From assembly GCA_027482185.1 (NCBI GenBank), contig JAIXWF010000015.1, forward strand, positions 522,333 to 586,332: a DNA stretch of 64,000 nt. Reading direction: 5' to 3'. The position numbers and the translations under genes were made by a program. This DNA is from Opitutaceae bacterium. Lineage in GTDB: Bacteria; Verrucomicrobiota; Verrucomicrobiia; Opitutales; Opitutaceae. Position 1 is the first letter of the stretch; every line of letters starts with the position of its first letter. Of this stretch, positions 8,362 to 17,140 are shown in pieces. The notes beneath the pieces are model-generated. The model was not told the origin of the DNA, ran no database searches, and saw only the letters and a program-made list of their open reading frames with translations.

Positions 8362-8763
8362 ATGAAACTCCCCCTCCTCCTCGCCGCCTTCTTCGCCGTG
8401 TGCTCCTTCGCCGCCGCCGCCGACCCCGCCAAGATCGCTCCCGCCGACGCCGCCAAACTCGTAGCCGAGGGCAAAGCCGTCCTCGTCGACTGCCGCGAGC
8501 CGTCCGAATGGGCCGACACCGGCGTGGCCGCCCCCGCCGTGCTGCTGCCGAAGAGCAACTTCGACGGCGACCGCAAGGAATGGACCGAATTCCTCGCCAA
8601 GAACAAGGGCAAGCAGGTCATCATTTACTGCCGCTCCGGCGGCCGCTCCGGCACGGTTGCCGCCGCCCTCGCCAAGGAAGGCGTGGCCACCGCCAACGCC
8701 GGCGGCTTCAAGGACTGGGCCGGCGCCGGCCTCCCGACCCGCAAGGTCGAAGCCAAGAAGTAA
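8362..8763 (+). CDS. periplasmic single-domain rhodanese
   Basis: A 133-residue protein with a signal peptide (1-20, ending FAAAA) and one rhodanese domain. The active-site loop is IIYCRSGGRSG with Cys90; VLVDCREPSEW is the upstream CH2A-like motif. It resembles PspE/GlpE-type sulfurtransferases that move sulfane sulfur to acceptors such as thiols or cyanide. The ATG at 8362 is the only start giving a signal peptide. It is 50 bp downstream of metW, and no own terminator is seen; the hairpin at 8805-8826 points the other way. Confidence 0.88.
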   Translation: MKLPLLLAAFFAVCSFAAAADPAKIAPADAAKLVAEGKAVLVDCREPSEWADTGVAAPAVLLPKSNFDGDRKEWTEFLAKNKGKQVIIYCRSGGRSGTVAAALAKEGVATANAGGFKDWAGAGLPTRKVEAKK

Positions 8764-8795
8764 CGGCCGCGAAATCCGCGGGCCGCCCGACCGCG

Positions 8796-8826
8796 AAAAA
8801 AAAAGCCCCGCCGGCAAAGGCGGGGC
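8796..8826 (-). terminator. rho-independent terminator for the minus-strand CTERM gene
   Basis: Perfect 8-bp stem GCCCCGCC/GGCGGGGC (8805-8812 with 8819-8826) and loop GGCAAA, with nine As on the left (8796-8804). Read on the minus strand it is a GC hairpin followed by a U-run, 22 bp after the stop of the gene ending at 8848. On the plus strand it lacks a T-run. Confidence 0.88.
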
Positions 8827-8847
8827 CGAAAGCGAATCCGGATGGGC

Positions 8848-9825
8848 TCAGGCGCGGCGCGCGCGGCGCAGCACGGAGAATCCAGCCATCGCGCCCAAGA
8901 TCAGAACCAGGGTCGAAGCCGCATCGGGCACCGCGTTCTGGTTGCCCGCGTAGGCGGCGAAACCCGAAATCTTGCGGACTCCGGCGTTGGGATGGTTCGA
9001 GGGAACCTCGGTGTAGTACAGGCTGGAACCGTCGACCGAAAAAGTCAGGGCGCTGGGCCAGTAACCGCCGTCCCACTGGATGCCCGAAGCAAACACCCCC
9101 AGCGAGGCACCCGCGGCGGAGAAACGCATGATGGTGCCGTTGTTTTCGTTCGCGACGTAGATTTCGCCGTTGTCTTGCCGCACCGCCAAGGCTCCCAGCC
9201 CGCCCCCGATCGAAAAGAGGTTGGTCACGGTGCCGCCGGCGGAGACTTTGCTGACTTGGCCCGAGAAATAGGAACCGACGATAAGCTCGCCCGCCGAATT
9301 GAACGCCATGCCGTCCCAGTAGCTGGAACCGCTGAGGATCGTCGACACCGCGCTGGTCGAAGTATTGACCGCGTAAATACCCGAGATCGCGCCCACGATC
9401 AGCTGGCCCCCGAGGGCGCCGAATCCGGTCGGAGCAAACGCCATCGTCAGGGCGTCCGAAGGAACCGTCGCGAGCGCGGTGGTCGTGTTCGTGTTCAGGT
9501 TCGTCATCCGGATCTGGCCGCCGCTGTAACCGCTGAACAGCTGGTTGCCGCTCAGCGCCAGACTCAGCGAGTTGCCGCCGGAAGCGCCGAGCTGGGTAAC
9601 GCCGCCGCCGGCGGCAAATTTCGTCAGCAGGCCGGAGAACGGGGTCGTGGAATACACATTGCCGGCCGCATCGACGGCCAAGTCCCCGTAACCGTTGGTC
9701 GGTCCGCCGGCAAAATTGCCGACCAAGGAATCGGCATAGCCGACCGGCACGACGGTCGCCCAACCGGGCAGGACGGCGGCAGCGAAGATCGTCGCGGGAA
9801 CAAGAGCTTGACGGAGGTATTTCAT
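8848..9825 (-). CDS. secreted beta-propeller (SMP-30/NHL-like) protein with VPDSG-type CTERM tail
   Basis: A 325-residue protein. Residues 1-23 are a signal peptide. The body consists of repeated blades such as GDLAVDAAGNVYS, GALAVRQDNGEIYVANENNG and SALTFSVDGSSLYYTE, the style of NHL/gluconolactonase propellers. The end is a sorting tail: VPDAAS, the hydrophobic LVLILGAMAGFSVL, then RRARRA. It is probably processed by an exosortase and anchored or released at the surface. The ATG at 9825 is chosen because it begins the signal peptide; the 37-residue upstream extension is not signal-like. Ligand or enzyme activity is not evident. Confidence 0.82.
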   Translation of the reverse strand: MKYLRQALVPATIFAAAVLPGWATVVPVGYADSLVGNFAGGPTNGYGDLAVDAAGNVYSTTPFSGLLTKFAAGGGVTQLGASGGNSLSLALSGNQLFSGYSGGQIRMTNLNTNTTTALATVPSDALTMAFAPTGFGALGGQLIVGAISGIYAVNTSTSAVSTILSGSSYWDGMAFNSAGELIVGSYFSGQVSKVSAGGTVTNLFSIGGGLGALAVRQDNGEIYVANENNGTIMRFSAAGASLGVFASGIQWDGGYWPSALTFSVDGSSLYYTEVPSNHPNAGVRKISGFAAYAGNQNAVPDAASTLVLILGAMAGFSVLRRARRA

Positions 9826-10169
9826 GGCGAATCGGGTTGGTGGTTTGGGAAACTTACAAGCAACCCGGCAACGGGCCGCGATCACACGAAGGGCGCGTGG
9901 ACACCGCCGTTCAGCATGACTTGATCCAAACCGCAAAGACCATCACAGGTCGCTGATTAATATTATTATACGCGATTAATTACCTGAAATAGCTGTTTAC
10001 CATCCGTCACTTCCAGACCGGAACTGTAAACAAAACCGACACCAAGAGTGGCTAGCGAGAATAGCCCCAGGCCCCAATCCTTCCCCCCAGACCGACTCCG
10101 CCACCGCGTTCAAATCGCAAAAAACCTTCCTCGCTTCCGACGAAATCGACCCGCCACTGGGCGGCCCCT
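9826..10169. other. AT-rich intergenic region upstream of the propeller gene
   Basis: No gene is visible. On the minus strand, GG-N10-GC (plus-strand GC 9914-9915, CC 9926-9927; minus reading TTGGATCAAGTCATGCT) is a weak sigma-54-like element about 78-90 bp upstream of the start at 9825. An AT-rich patch at 9954-9983 contains two copies of GATTAAT (9955-9961 and 9973-9979). It probably holds the promoter and regulatory sites of the propeller gene and the 3' end of prmB. Confidence 0.4.
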
Positions 10170-11090
10170 TCAGACGTGCTTTGCCAGCCCCGCCGCGCGG
10201 AACAGCACCACGCAGTCGTTGCCGTCCTGCGTGGGCAGCCACTCGGGTTTCAGCGCCGCGAATTCGCGGTCGATCGCTTTTCTCAGCCCGCCGACCTCGA
10301 TCACGACGAATCCGTGCGGCTGCAGCCGCGTCCGCGCCTGGCGCAGCAGCTTGCGCACGATGACGAGCCCGTCCTTCCCGCCGTCGTGCGCCAGCCGCGG
10401 CTCGGCCGCGAACTCCGGCGCCTGCGCATCGACGAGCGCGCTGGGCTCGTACGGCGGGTTGCTCAGAATGAAATCGTACTTCGCCGCCGGCACCGCGTCG
10501 AACACGTCGCTCTCATACAGTGCCACGCGGCGCCCGAGCCCGTGCTCGCGCACGTTGCGCTCCGCCACCGCCAACGCCGGCGGCGACAGGTCGCAGGCGT
10601 CGACCTGCGCGCCGGGAAACCCATGCGCCAGCAAGATCGCGAGGCAGCCCGACCCCGTGCAGACATCGACCGTGCGGCGGACCTTCGTCCCGCGCGGCAG
10701 CTGCGCGGCGAGCAGCTCCGGGATCATCTCGAGAAAATAGCTCCGGGGGATGATGACGCGCTCGTCGACGTAGAAGCGGTGCTCCCCGAGCCAAGCCTCG
10801 CGCGTGAGGTAGGCCGCCGGCACGCGGTCGAGCACCCGGCGGCGGAAGACCGCCTCGAGCGCCGCGCGCTGCGGCGCCCGCAGCGGCCGAGCCAGCACGG
10901 CCGCCTCGCTGTCGAGCGGCAATTCCAGCGTCCGCAGGATCAGGTACAGCGCCTCGTCGTGCGCATCCGTCGCCACCTGCCCGAGCGCCAGCCCGGCCCG
11001 GGCGTATAACTTTTCCGCATACGCCAGCCAGTCGCCCGGCGTGCGCAGGCGGGCGAGACGCGCGGCCCCGAACGGATCAGGCGGGATCAT
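10170..11090 (-). CDS. prmB: 50S ribosomal protein L3 glutamine methyltransferase (PrmB-like)
   Basis: A 306-residue SAM-dependent N5-glutamine methyltransferase. NPPY (211-214) is the substrate-Gln motif; motif I is VDVCTGSGCLAILLA (141-155). The N-terminal segment HDEALYLIL (about 44-52) and VIIPRSYFLEMI (about 112-123) match PrmB better than the release-factor enzyme PrmC, which normally lacks the DEAL segment. The ATG at 11090 begins MIPPDP. The start sits next to a heptamer array, and the 17 bases around it recur at 54755-54771. Confidence 0.85.
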   Translation of the reverse strand: MIPPDPFGAARLARLRTPGDWLAYAEKLYARAGLALGQVATDAHDEALYLILRTLELPLDSEAAVLARPLRAPQRAALEAVFRRRVLDRVPAAYLTREAWLGEHRFYVDERVIIPRSYFLEMIPELLAAQLPRGTKVRRTVDVCTGSGCLAILLAHGFPGAQVDACDLSPPALAVAERNVREHGLGRRVALYESDVFDAVPAAKYDFILSNPPYEPSALVDAQAPEFAAEPRLAHDGGKDGLVIVRKLLRQARTRLQPHGFVVIEVGGLRKAIDREFAALKPEWLPTQDGNDCVVLFRAAGLAKHV

Positions 11091-11100
11091 GCAGGTGGGA

Positions 11101-11220
11101 GTTGAACGTTGGGGGTTGAGATTCCGAGCCGCCGAGAAACGGAAAATATAGCCGCAGCATGCGATGCGAAAACCGAACGGTTCTGCTCTCAACTCTCAAC
11201 CAAGCTCTCTCAACTGCATG
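11101..11220. repeat. paired heptamer arrays (GTTGANN / CTCTCAA) in inverted orientation
   Basis: Left part: GTTGAAC, GTTGGGG, GTTGAGA at 11101-11121. Right part: CTCTCAA, CTCTCAA, CCAAGCT, CTCTCAA, CTGCATG at 11186-11220, all kept in 7-bp phase. The two halves are approximate inverted complements around a spacer of about 64 bp, so a long imperfect hairpin is possible between prmB and the next minus-strand gene. Confidence 0.75.
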
Positions 11221-11228
11221 GGTACGGA

Positions 11229-12047
11229 TCAGGCGGACTTGCCGTCATCGGCCGCCACCACGTGCGCGTGGTTCCGGATGTGTTCGGGGCAGTAGCATTG
11301 GTCGCCCGCGCACTGCGAGCAGTAGCGGAAATCCAGCTCGGGATGCGACTTGTCGGTTTTGCCGCAGACGTAACAGCGGTGCCGGGGCGTCGCCTCCTCG
11401 ATCTCACGCTCGACGCGGCGCGCCGCCGTGCGCCGGCCCTGCCGGATCGTGCGGATCATGTCGCCGCCGAAGAAGACGAGGAAGCTGCCGACCGAGGCCG
11501 CGATCTGCAGCTTCTGCGGCAGACCGCCGGTCACGAAGAGGAAAAAGTTCCAGGCCCACGCGATCAGCGCCAGCCACTTGATCTTCACCGGCAGAATGAA
11601 AAACAGGATCAGCTCGAAATCCGGGTTCAGGAACGCGAACGCCAGAAACACCGAACCAAGGATGAACATGTTCGTCACCGGTGCGCCCGGCGTGAGGAAT
11701 GAAAGCGCGATCGTCGCCGCGTAGCTGAGCAGCAGGTACAGCGTGAAACGGAACGCGCCCCAGTAGTCCTCGAGCGCGTTGCCCATCAGGTAGAACAGGT
11801 ACCAGCCGAAGGCCGTGAACACGAAGCCGAAGAGCGACGACGGCATCGGGATCACGAAGAGGAACGTGACCGGCCGCCACCACTCGCCCTCGAGCAGCAG
11901 GAACGGCGCATACATCAGCATCACCGGATCCAGGCTTTGCAGCATGGTCGCCAGCAGCACGAAGACCTGGCCGATGATCAGGTACAGCGAAAGGTTCCGC
12001 ACCGCGATCCAGCCGAGGTAGCGCTCCAGTTTGTCGAGGGAGAACAT
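11229..12047 (-). CDS. rhomboid-like membrane protein with C-terminal zinc ribbon
   Basis: A 272-residue protein with about six membrane segments in residues 15-185, arranged as in the rhomboid fold (FWEGEWWRPVTF-type motif seen here as LLLEGEWWRPVTFLF; FGWYLFYLMGNALEDYWG). The rhomboid catalytic GxSG serine and its partner His are not visible, so proteolytic activity is unlikely. The C-terminus (from about 222) has CYVCGKTD, YCSQC and CYCPEHIRNH, which looks like a two-site zinc-binding domain. The ATG at 12047 (MFSLDKLERYLGW) is preferred to the one ten codons upstream because the amphipathic start is the usual one for such proteins. Confidence 0.72.
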   Translation of the reverse strand: MFSLDKLERYLGWIAVRNLSLYLIIGQVFVLLATMLQSLDPVMLMYAPFLLLEGEWWRPVTFLFVIPMPSSLFGFVFTAFGWYLFYLMGNALEDYWGAFRFTLYLLLSYAATIALSFLTPGAPVTNMFILGSVFLAFAFLNPDFELILFFILPVKIKWLALIAWAWNFFLFVTGGLPQKLQIAASVGSFLVFFGGDMIRTIRQGRRTAARRVEREIEEATPRHRCYVCGKTDKSHPELDFRYCSQCAGDQCYCPEHIRNHAHVVAADDGKSA

Positions 12048-12123
12048 CGGTGCCGCCGACCAAAGAGACCCCGGCACGCCGCGTCGAGCGTAAGCGGCAC
12101 CGCTTCCGCGCCGACGGGCCGCG

Positions 12124-13035
12124 TTATTTCTTCGCCGCCGCCTCGGCGAGCTGCGGCTGCAGCCGCGCCTTCTGGCCCTGCAGCTTCGGCTCGTCGACCG
12201 TTTCCAGCAGCGCCTTCGCGTGCTCGGTTTTCCCGGTCTTGATCAAGATGTTTGCCGCGTGCAGCCGCATGGTCTGGCGCTCGATCGGCGTCGTCGCGCG
12301 CTCCTCCAGCGCACTCCACAGCTTCAACGCGAGGTCCCAGTCCGGTTTTTCCAGATCGTAGAACGACTCCGCGTAACGGTACGCGAACTCGAACCGGTCC
12401 GGCGCCAGCTCGGCCGCCTTGCGGAAAGCCTCGCTCACCGCCCCGTCGAGCGTTTCCCGCGTCCACTGGCCGCTCTTGAGAAAATCGTCCCGCGCCTCGG
12501 TCAGCAGCGTGCCGAGCTGGTAATGGTACAGCGGCTCCGCCGGTTCCAATTTGATCGCGGCGATGAAGTACGGCGCCGCCTGCAGCGGCTTGCCGTCCTC
12601 CGCCAGCACGTTGCCCAGCTGGTTCTTCACCAGCGGCAGGTCCGGATCGAGCTGGTTCGCCTTCAGCAGCATCGCGGTGGCCTCCTTCTTCATGTCCACC
12701 TTGGTCAGAAAGTATCCGTAAGCCGCATACCCGACCGCGAACGAGGGGTTGTTCCGCAGCAGCAATTCGTAGTCGTGGGCGATGCCCTGCACCTGCGTGC
12801 GCAGCGAGCCCTCGTCGACGTCGTCGCCCTGCTTCGCCGCCGTGGCGAAAACTTCCTTCTGCCGTTCCACGATGCGCTTCAGCGTCCGCTCCGCCATGTT
12901 CTCGGCCACCGCCGGCGGCGTCGCCGGCTGGTCCGCGGCCTTCGCAGGCCCGGCCCCGGCCGCCGCCAGCGCCAACAGCAAAGCCCCGCGCAGGCCGCGC
13001 CGCGGCGAATTGGTTTTCCGTGTGCTCCGTGTCAT
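12124..13035 (-). CDS. secreted tetratricopeptide-repeat protein
   Basis: A 303-residue protein with a signal peptide (basic RRGLRGALLLALAAAGAGPAKA, 12-33). The body holds TPR-like helices: ALLKANQLDPDLPLVKNQLGNVLAEDGKP, then AAIKLEPAEPLYHYQLGTLLTEA-type units, and FRKAAELAPDRFEFAYRYAESFYDLEKP. It probably acts as a periplasmic or outer-membrane-associated scaffold; no catalytic motif is seen. It lies 76 bp upstream of the rhomboid-like gene and in the same direction, so they may be co-transcribed. Confidence 0.75.
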   Translation of the reverse strand: MTRSTRKTNSPRRGLRGALLLALAAAGAGPAKAADQPATPPAVAENMAERTLKRIVERQKEVFATAAKQGDDVDEGSLRTQVQGIAHDYELLLRNNPSFAVGYAAYGYFLTKVDMKKEATAMLLKANQLDPDLPLVKNQLGNVLAEDGKPLQAAPYFIAAIKLEPAEPLYHYQLGTLLTEARDDFLKSGQWTRETLDGAVSEAFRKAAELAPDRFEFAYRYAESFYDLEKPDWDLALKLWSALEERATTPIERQTMRLHAANILIKTGKTEHAKALLETVDEPKLQGQKARLQPQLAEAAAKK

Positions 13036-13074
13036 CGGTCGTGAAAGGTTGGGGAAAGTCCCGCTGCGACACCA

Positions 13075-13938
13075 TCACTCCGCCAAGGTGCCGGCGTAAA
13101 CATTCATCCGCGCCCCGCGCAGGAATCCCGCCAGCACCTGGCCGCTCTCCCGAGCAAACTCCACCGCCGCACTCGTCGGCGCCGAAATCGCCGCCACCGC
13201 CGGAATCCCCGCCGCCAGCGCCTTCTGCATCAGCTCGAACGACACCCGCCCGCTCACGAGCAGAATCTTGTCCCGCAGCGGCAATTCCCCGGCGAAAAAC
13301 GCCCGGCCCACCAGCTTGTCGAGGGCATTGTGCCGCCCCACGTCCTCGCGCACCGCCACGAGCGTGCCGTCCGCCTCGAAGAGCGCGCTCGCGTGCAGCC
13401 CGCCCGTCGCGGCGAACCCCGCCTGCTCCGCCCGCAGCCGCTCCGGCAACGCCGCCAGCACCGCGCGCCGCGGCCGCATCGTCGCCGCCAACGGCGCAAA
13501 TTGCCCGCGCACCGCCGCGATCGTCGCCTTGCTGCAGATGCCGCAGCTCGACGACGTGAACACATGCCGCGTCAGCCGCGCCGCATCGAAAACCGCCCCC
13601 GGCGCCAGCAGCACGTCGAGCACGTTTTCGTTCGGTTCGCCGCCCGGTTCCCGCCCGCAGCGCACCAGATCGAGCACGTCGTCCCGCGCCCGCAGCAGGC
13701 CCTCCGTGACCAAAAATCCCGCCGCCAATTCGCGGTCGTGCCCCGGCGTGCGCATCACCACCGCGATGCTCCGCCCGCCGACCCGCAGTTCCAGCGGTTC
13801 CTCGATCGCCACCGCGTCGTCGGCCGCGGCGGTTTTCCCCGCGTCATGGCGGGCAATGGCAAACACGCGGGCTCCGGGCGCGGACGGCATGCCCGCACGA
13901 AAACGTTTCGCGCTCGCCCCGCCACGCAATTTGGCCAC
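13075..13938 (-). CDS. fdhD: formate dehydrogenase accessory sulfurtransferase FdhD
   Basis: A 287-residue protein that carries sulfur from IscS-type desulfurase to the molybdenum cofactor of formate dehydrogenase. The sulfur-relay cysteines are in SSSCGICSK (Cys132, Cys135). Other family segments are EEPLELRVGG, AAGFLVTEGLL, REDVGRHNALDKLVG and SGRVSFELMQKA. The longest start is a GTG at 13938; an ATG at 13890 (MPSAPGARVF) would shorten it by 16 residues and is equally possible. No formate dehydrogenase structural gene is in the window. It is divergent from the radical SAM gene, with only 20 bp between. Confidence 0.9.
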   Translation of the reverse strand: MAKLRGGASAKRFRAGMPSAPGARVFAIARHDAGKTAAADDAVAIEEPLELRVGGRSIAVVMRTPGHDRELAAGFLVTEGLLRARDDVLDLVRCGREPGGEPNENVLDVLLAPGAVFDAARLTRHVFTSSSCGICSKATIAAVRGQFAPLAATMRPRRAVLAALPERLRAEQAGFAATGGLHASALFEADGTLVAVREDVGRHNALDKLVGRAFFAGELPLRDKILLVSGRVSFELMQKALAAGIPAVAAISAPTSAAVEFARESGQVLAGFLRGARMNVYAGTLAE

Positions 13939-13958
13939 GTGTTCGTCCGTACACTTCC

Positions 13959-15011
13959 ATGTCTTCTCCTCGCCCGCCCGGCCGCGGCACCGGCCTGATG
14001 CCGGCCAACCGCTTCGAACGGCTGCACCTCGAACCGGATCCCGACGCCGACCCGGAGGAACAGCCGCAGCCGCGGACCCAGTTTTTCCCCGACGCCACCG
14101 CCTCGCTCCTCGTCGCCAACGACAGCCCCGATGTGCGCTACCGCTACGGCATGAATCCGTACCGCGGCTGCGAACACGGCTGCGCCTACTGCTATGCGCG
14201 CCCCTACCACGACTACCTCGGCTGGAACAGCGGTCTCGATTTCGAGACCCGCATCCTCGTGAAACTGCGCGCGCCCGACTTGCTGCGCGCCGAACTCGCC
14301 GCCCCGCGCTGGCAACCCGAGCCCGTCGCCCTCAGCGGCGCCACCGATTGCTACCAACCGGCCGAGCGCCGGTTCCGGCTCACCCGCGGCTTGCTCGAGG
14401 TCTGCCATGAATTCGGCCAACCCGTTTTCGTCATCACGAAGAACGCCCTCGTCACGCGCGACCTCGATCTCCTCGCCGACCTCGCCCGCAACCAGGGCAT
14501 CGGCGTGCACGTTTCCGTGACCACCCTCGATGCCGACCTCGCCGGCCGCCTCGAACCCCGCGCCTCGCGCCCCGCCGCCCGCCTGCGCGCCATCCGCGAG
14601 CTCGCCGCCGCCGGCGTCCCCGTCGGCGTCATGGTCGCGCCGGTCATTCCCGGCCTCACCGACCACGAACTCCCCGCCATCCTCGCCGCCGCCGCCGAGG
14701 CCGGGGCGCGCCGCGCCGGCTACGTCGTCCTCCGCCTGCCGCACACGGTGAAGGATGTGTTTCTCAACTGGCTCGACGTCCACGCGCCCGGGAAAAAAGA
14801 CCGCGTGCTCTCGCGCCTGCGCGATCTGCGCGGCGGCCAACTTTACGACGCCGATTGGTCCACGCGCATGAAGGGCCAGGGCATTTTTGCGGAACACCTG
14901 CGCGCACTCTTCGCCGTTACCGCGCGCCGCCTCGGCCTGACCACGGCCCCGCTCGAACTCTCGACCGCCCATTTCCGCCGCCCCGGCGAACAGCTGCGGC
15001 TCTTTGCCTGA
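13959..15011 (+). CDS. PA0069-family radical SAM protein
   Basis: A 350-residue radical SAM enzyme with the [4Fe-4S] motif CEHGCAYCYARP (about residues 71-82) preceded by YRYGMNPYRG, which is characteristic of the PA0069/SplB-like group. SGATDCYQP and VFVITKNALVTRDLDLL follow as in that family. The substrate is unknown; some relatives resemble spore photoproduct lyase. It starts 20 bp from the divergent fdhD gene and is followed by a heptamer-repeat region. Confidence 0.87.
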   Translation: MSSPRPPGRGTGLMPANRFERLHLEPDPDADPEEQPQPRTQFFPDATASLLVANDSPDVRYRYGMNPYRGCEHGCAYCYARPYHDYLGWNSGLDFETRILVKLRAPDLLRAELAAPRWQPEPVALSGATDCYQPAERRFRLTRGLLEVCHEFGQPVFVITKNALVTRDLDLLADLARNQGIGVHVSVTTLDADLAGRLEPRASRPAARLRAIRELAAAGVPVGVMVAPVIPGLTDHELPAILAAAAEAGARRAGYVVLRLPHTVKDVFLNWLDVHAPGKKDRVLSRLRDLRGGQLYDADWSTRMKGQGIFAEHLRALFAVTARRLGLTTAPLELSTAHFRRPGEQLRLFA

Positions 15012-15029
15012 TCGGGCCGGCGGCCCGCG

Positions 15030-15177
15030 GTTGAAAGTCCCAGGTTGAACGTTGAAAGCACGAACTGCCGCCCGGCGCCGCCGCGCCAACTATCTCCGCG
15101 CTTTCAACTTTCACCTTTCAACTTTCAACTAAAGACGGCTCCCGGCTCTCAACTCTCAGCTCTCAACCCTCAACTTC
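15030..15177. repeat. paired heptamer arrays (GTTGAAA ... CTTTCAA, CAACTCT)
   Basis: Left array 15030-15057: GTTGAAA, GTCCCAG, GTTGAAC, GTTGAAA. Right array from 15101: CTTTCAA, CTTTCAC, CTTTCAA, CTTTCAA, CTAAAGA, CGGCTCC, CGGCTCT, CAACTCT, CAGCTCT, CAACCCT, CAACTTC to 15177. The left array and the first four right units are inverted complements around a GC-rich spacer. The array ends eight bases before the ATG of the next gene, where no clear Shine-Dalgarno motif is present. Confidence 0.85.
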
Positions 15178-15184
15178 ATCCGCC

Positions 15185-15895
15185 ATGTGCGGCCGGTACG
15201 TGCTCAAACGCCAAGATCTCGAGGACCTGATGGCCCAGCTCGGCGTCAAGGATCCCCGCGACTTCGTCAGCCGTTACAACATCGCCCCGACCACCGTCGT
15301 GCCCGCGATCCGGCCCGCCGCCGCCGGCGCCCGCGAGGCCGCCGCGCTCCGCTGGGGCCTCGTGCCCGCGTGGGCCAAGGACGCCGCCGGCGCCCCGCTC
15401 GCCAACGCGCGCGCCGAGGGCCTCGCGACGCGGCCCGCGTTCCGCGAGGCCTTCCGCCGCCGCCGCTGCGTCTTGCCCGCCTCCGGCTTCTACGAATGGG
15501 AAACGCGCGGCCGCACGAAATGGCCGCAGTACTTCCAGCTCGCCGGCGAGGCGCCGTGCCTGTTCGCCGGGCTCTGGGAAACGTGGCGCAGCACCGACGG
15601 CGTCGAACTCCAGACCTGCACCATCGTCACCACCCGCGCCAACGCCGTCGTCGGAACCTTCCACGACCGCATGCCCGTGATTCTGCCGCCGGACGCCGCC
15701 GCGCGCTGGCTCGACCCGGCCGTCACCGAACCCGCCGCGCTCGAACCGCTGCTCGTGCCCGCGGCGGCGCCGATGTCCGTCCGGCCGGTTTCCCCGCGCG
15801 TCAATTCCGTGCGTCACGACGGGCCGGAAAACCTCGAACCGCCGCCCGCCGGAGGCGACGGCTCCGGGCCGCAGCTCGCGCTCGGTTTGGAGTGA
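15185..15895 (+). CDS. yedK: HMCES/YedK-type abasic-site processing protein
   Basis: A 236-residue SRAP domain protein that crosslinks to abasic sites in single-stranded DNA through Cys2. The start MCGRYVL exposes Cys2 after Met removal. Also present are RYNIAPTT, ALRWGLVPAWAKD, NARAEGLATRPAF (active-site Asn), LPASGFYEWE (Glu) and FHDRMPVIL (catalytic His). Length and motif order are normal. The short start with Cys2 fixes the ATG at 15185. Confidence 0.93.
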   Translation: MCGRYVLKRQDLEDLMAQLGVKDPRDFVSRYNIAPTTVVPAIRPAAAGAREAAALRWGLVPAWAKDAAGAPLANARAEGLATRPAFREAFRRRRCVLPASGFYEWETRGRTKWPQYFQLAGEAPCLFAGLWETWRSTDGVELQTCTIVTTRANAVVGTFHDRMPVILPPDAAARWLDPAVTEPAALEPLLVPAAAPMSVRPVSPRVNSVRHDGPENLEPPPAGGDGSGPQLALGLE

Positions 15896-15901
15896 AACCT
15901 T

Positions 15902-17113
15902 GTGCGCCGCGGAGCGGTCTGCGATGACCTCCGCCGCCTTCCCGCCGATGTCCGCTCCGTCCGTTTGAACCTCCTCGACCGCCATCTCTTCGTCAGCGTG
16001 CTCGCGACCTGCGCGGCGGCCGTCGGCCTGTTCGCGTTCGTCGTGGCGCTGCCGAGCGTCGTGAAGGAACTGCTCGGCCCGCTGCTCGCCGGCACGATCG
16101 ACTTCGGCACCTTCGCGCATCTCGTCTGGCTGATTTTCGTTTTCGGCATCTGCTACGCGCTGCCGTCCGGCATGCTCACCGGCGTGCTGCTGACGCTCGG
16201 CCGCCTCTCCGCCGACTCCGAGATCACCGCGATGCGCTCCGCCGGCCTGAGCCTGTTCCGCATCGCACGGCCCGTCTTCCTGCTCGGCGGCGCCGGCGCC
16301 GTGCTCGCGCTCTACATCAATCTCGAGGCCAGCCCCCGCGCGCGCATGGAGTTCCAGCGCGAACTCGCCGCCGCCGTCCGCGCCAACCCCCTGAACTTCA
16401 TCGTGCCGAAGACGTTCATCCGGGATTTCAAAGACTGCGTCATCTACGTGGGCGAGAAACAGGGCAACGTGCTCCGCGACATTTGGCTTTGGGAACTCGA
16501 CGGCCAGCGCCGCGTGCAACGGCTCGTGCGGGCCGAATCCGGCCGCATCGATTACGACGAAGCCACGAACAGCCTCGTGCCGACCTTGCTCCGCGCGAAA
16601 ACCGAGGAACGCGATCCTGAGAATCCCGAGGACTTCTCCAAATCGCCCCGCGCGCCGTCGGTCGACAAAGCCGCCGACCTGCGCATCCCGCTCGACGGCT
16701 ACCTCAGCCGGAAGAACTACCGCATGAAGATCGACTGGATGCCGCTCGACGATTTGCGCGCCGAACAAGCGCGTCTCGCCGCGGCGCCGCTGCCACCGCC
16801 GGCCGAGCAGAAGGAGCATTTCCGGAAAATCACGGAATCGAAATTGATTCTGCAGGAACGCTTCAACCTGTCCCTCGCCGTCCTCTCCTTCGCGTTGGTC
16901 GGCGTGCCGCTCGGGATCAAGGTTTCGCGCCGCGAGACCTCCGCCAACCTCGGCCTGGCCCTCGGGCTCGTCCTCGGGTTCTACCTGCTCACCGTCATGA
17001 TCAAGGCCCTCGACGAACGGCCCGCGCTCCATCCCGAGTTGCTGCTCTGGCTGCCCAACGTCGCCTTCATCGGCCTCGGCCTCTGGCTCTTCTCGCGGAT
17101 CGACCGCCGCTAG
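15902..17113 (+). CDS. LptF/LptG family lipopolysaccharide export permease
   Basis: A 403-residue YjgP/YjgQ permease, part of the LptB2FG transporter that extracts LPS from the inner membrane. It has three N-terminal helices (from about 28), the family segment RLSADSEITAMRSAGLSLFRI (coupling helix), a periplasmic beta-jellyroll (about 125-310) and three C-terminal helices beginning LSFALVGVPLGI. A GTG at 15902 has GGAG nine bases upstream; a TTG at 15965 (MNLLDRHLF) would match the usual family N-terminus better. Only one permease is seen, so its partner must lie elsewhere. It converges on the arn operon. Confidence 0.85.
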   Translation: MRRGAVCDDLRRLPADVRSVRLNLLDRHLFVSVLATCAAAVGLFAFVVALPSVVKELLGPLLAGTIDFGTFAHLVWLIFVFGICYALPSGMLTGVLLTLGRLSADSEITAMRSAGLSLFRIARPVFLLGGAGAVLALYINLEASPRARMEFQRELAAAVRANPLNFIVPKTFIRDFKDCVIYVGEKQGNVLRDIWLWELDGQRRVQRLVRAESGRIDYDEATNSLVPTLLRAKTEERDPENPEDFSKSPRAPSVDKAADLRIPLDGYLSRKNYRMKIDWMPLDDLRAEQARLAAAPLPPPAEQKEHFRKITESKLILQERFNLSLAVLSFALVGVPLGIKVSRRETSANLGLALGLVLGFYLLTVMIKALDERPALHPELLLWLPNVAFIGLGLWLFSRIDRR

Positions 17114-17140
17114 CCGGCCGGCCGCGGCGTCCGGCCGGCG

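Noticed and set aside
8805..8826. Hairpin read as terminator for the rhodanese gene
   Set aside because: The A-run is on the left, so the U-run exists only on minus-strand RNA; it belongs to the gene ending at 8848.
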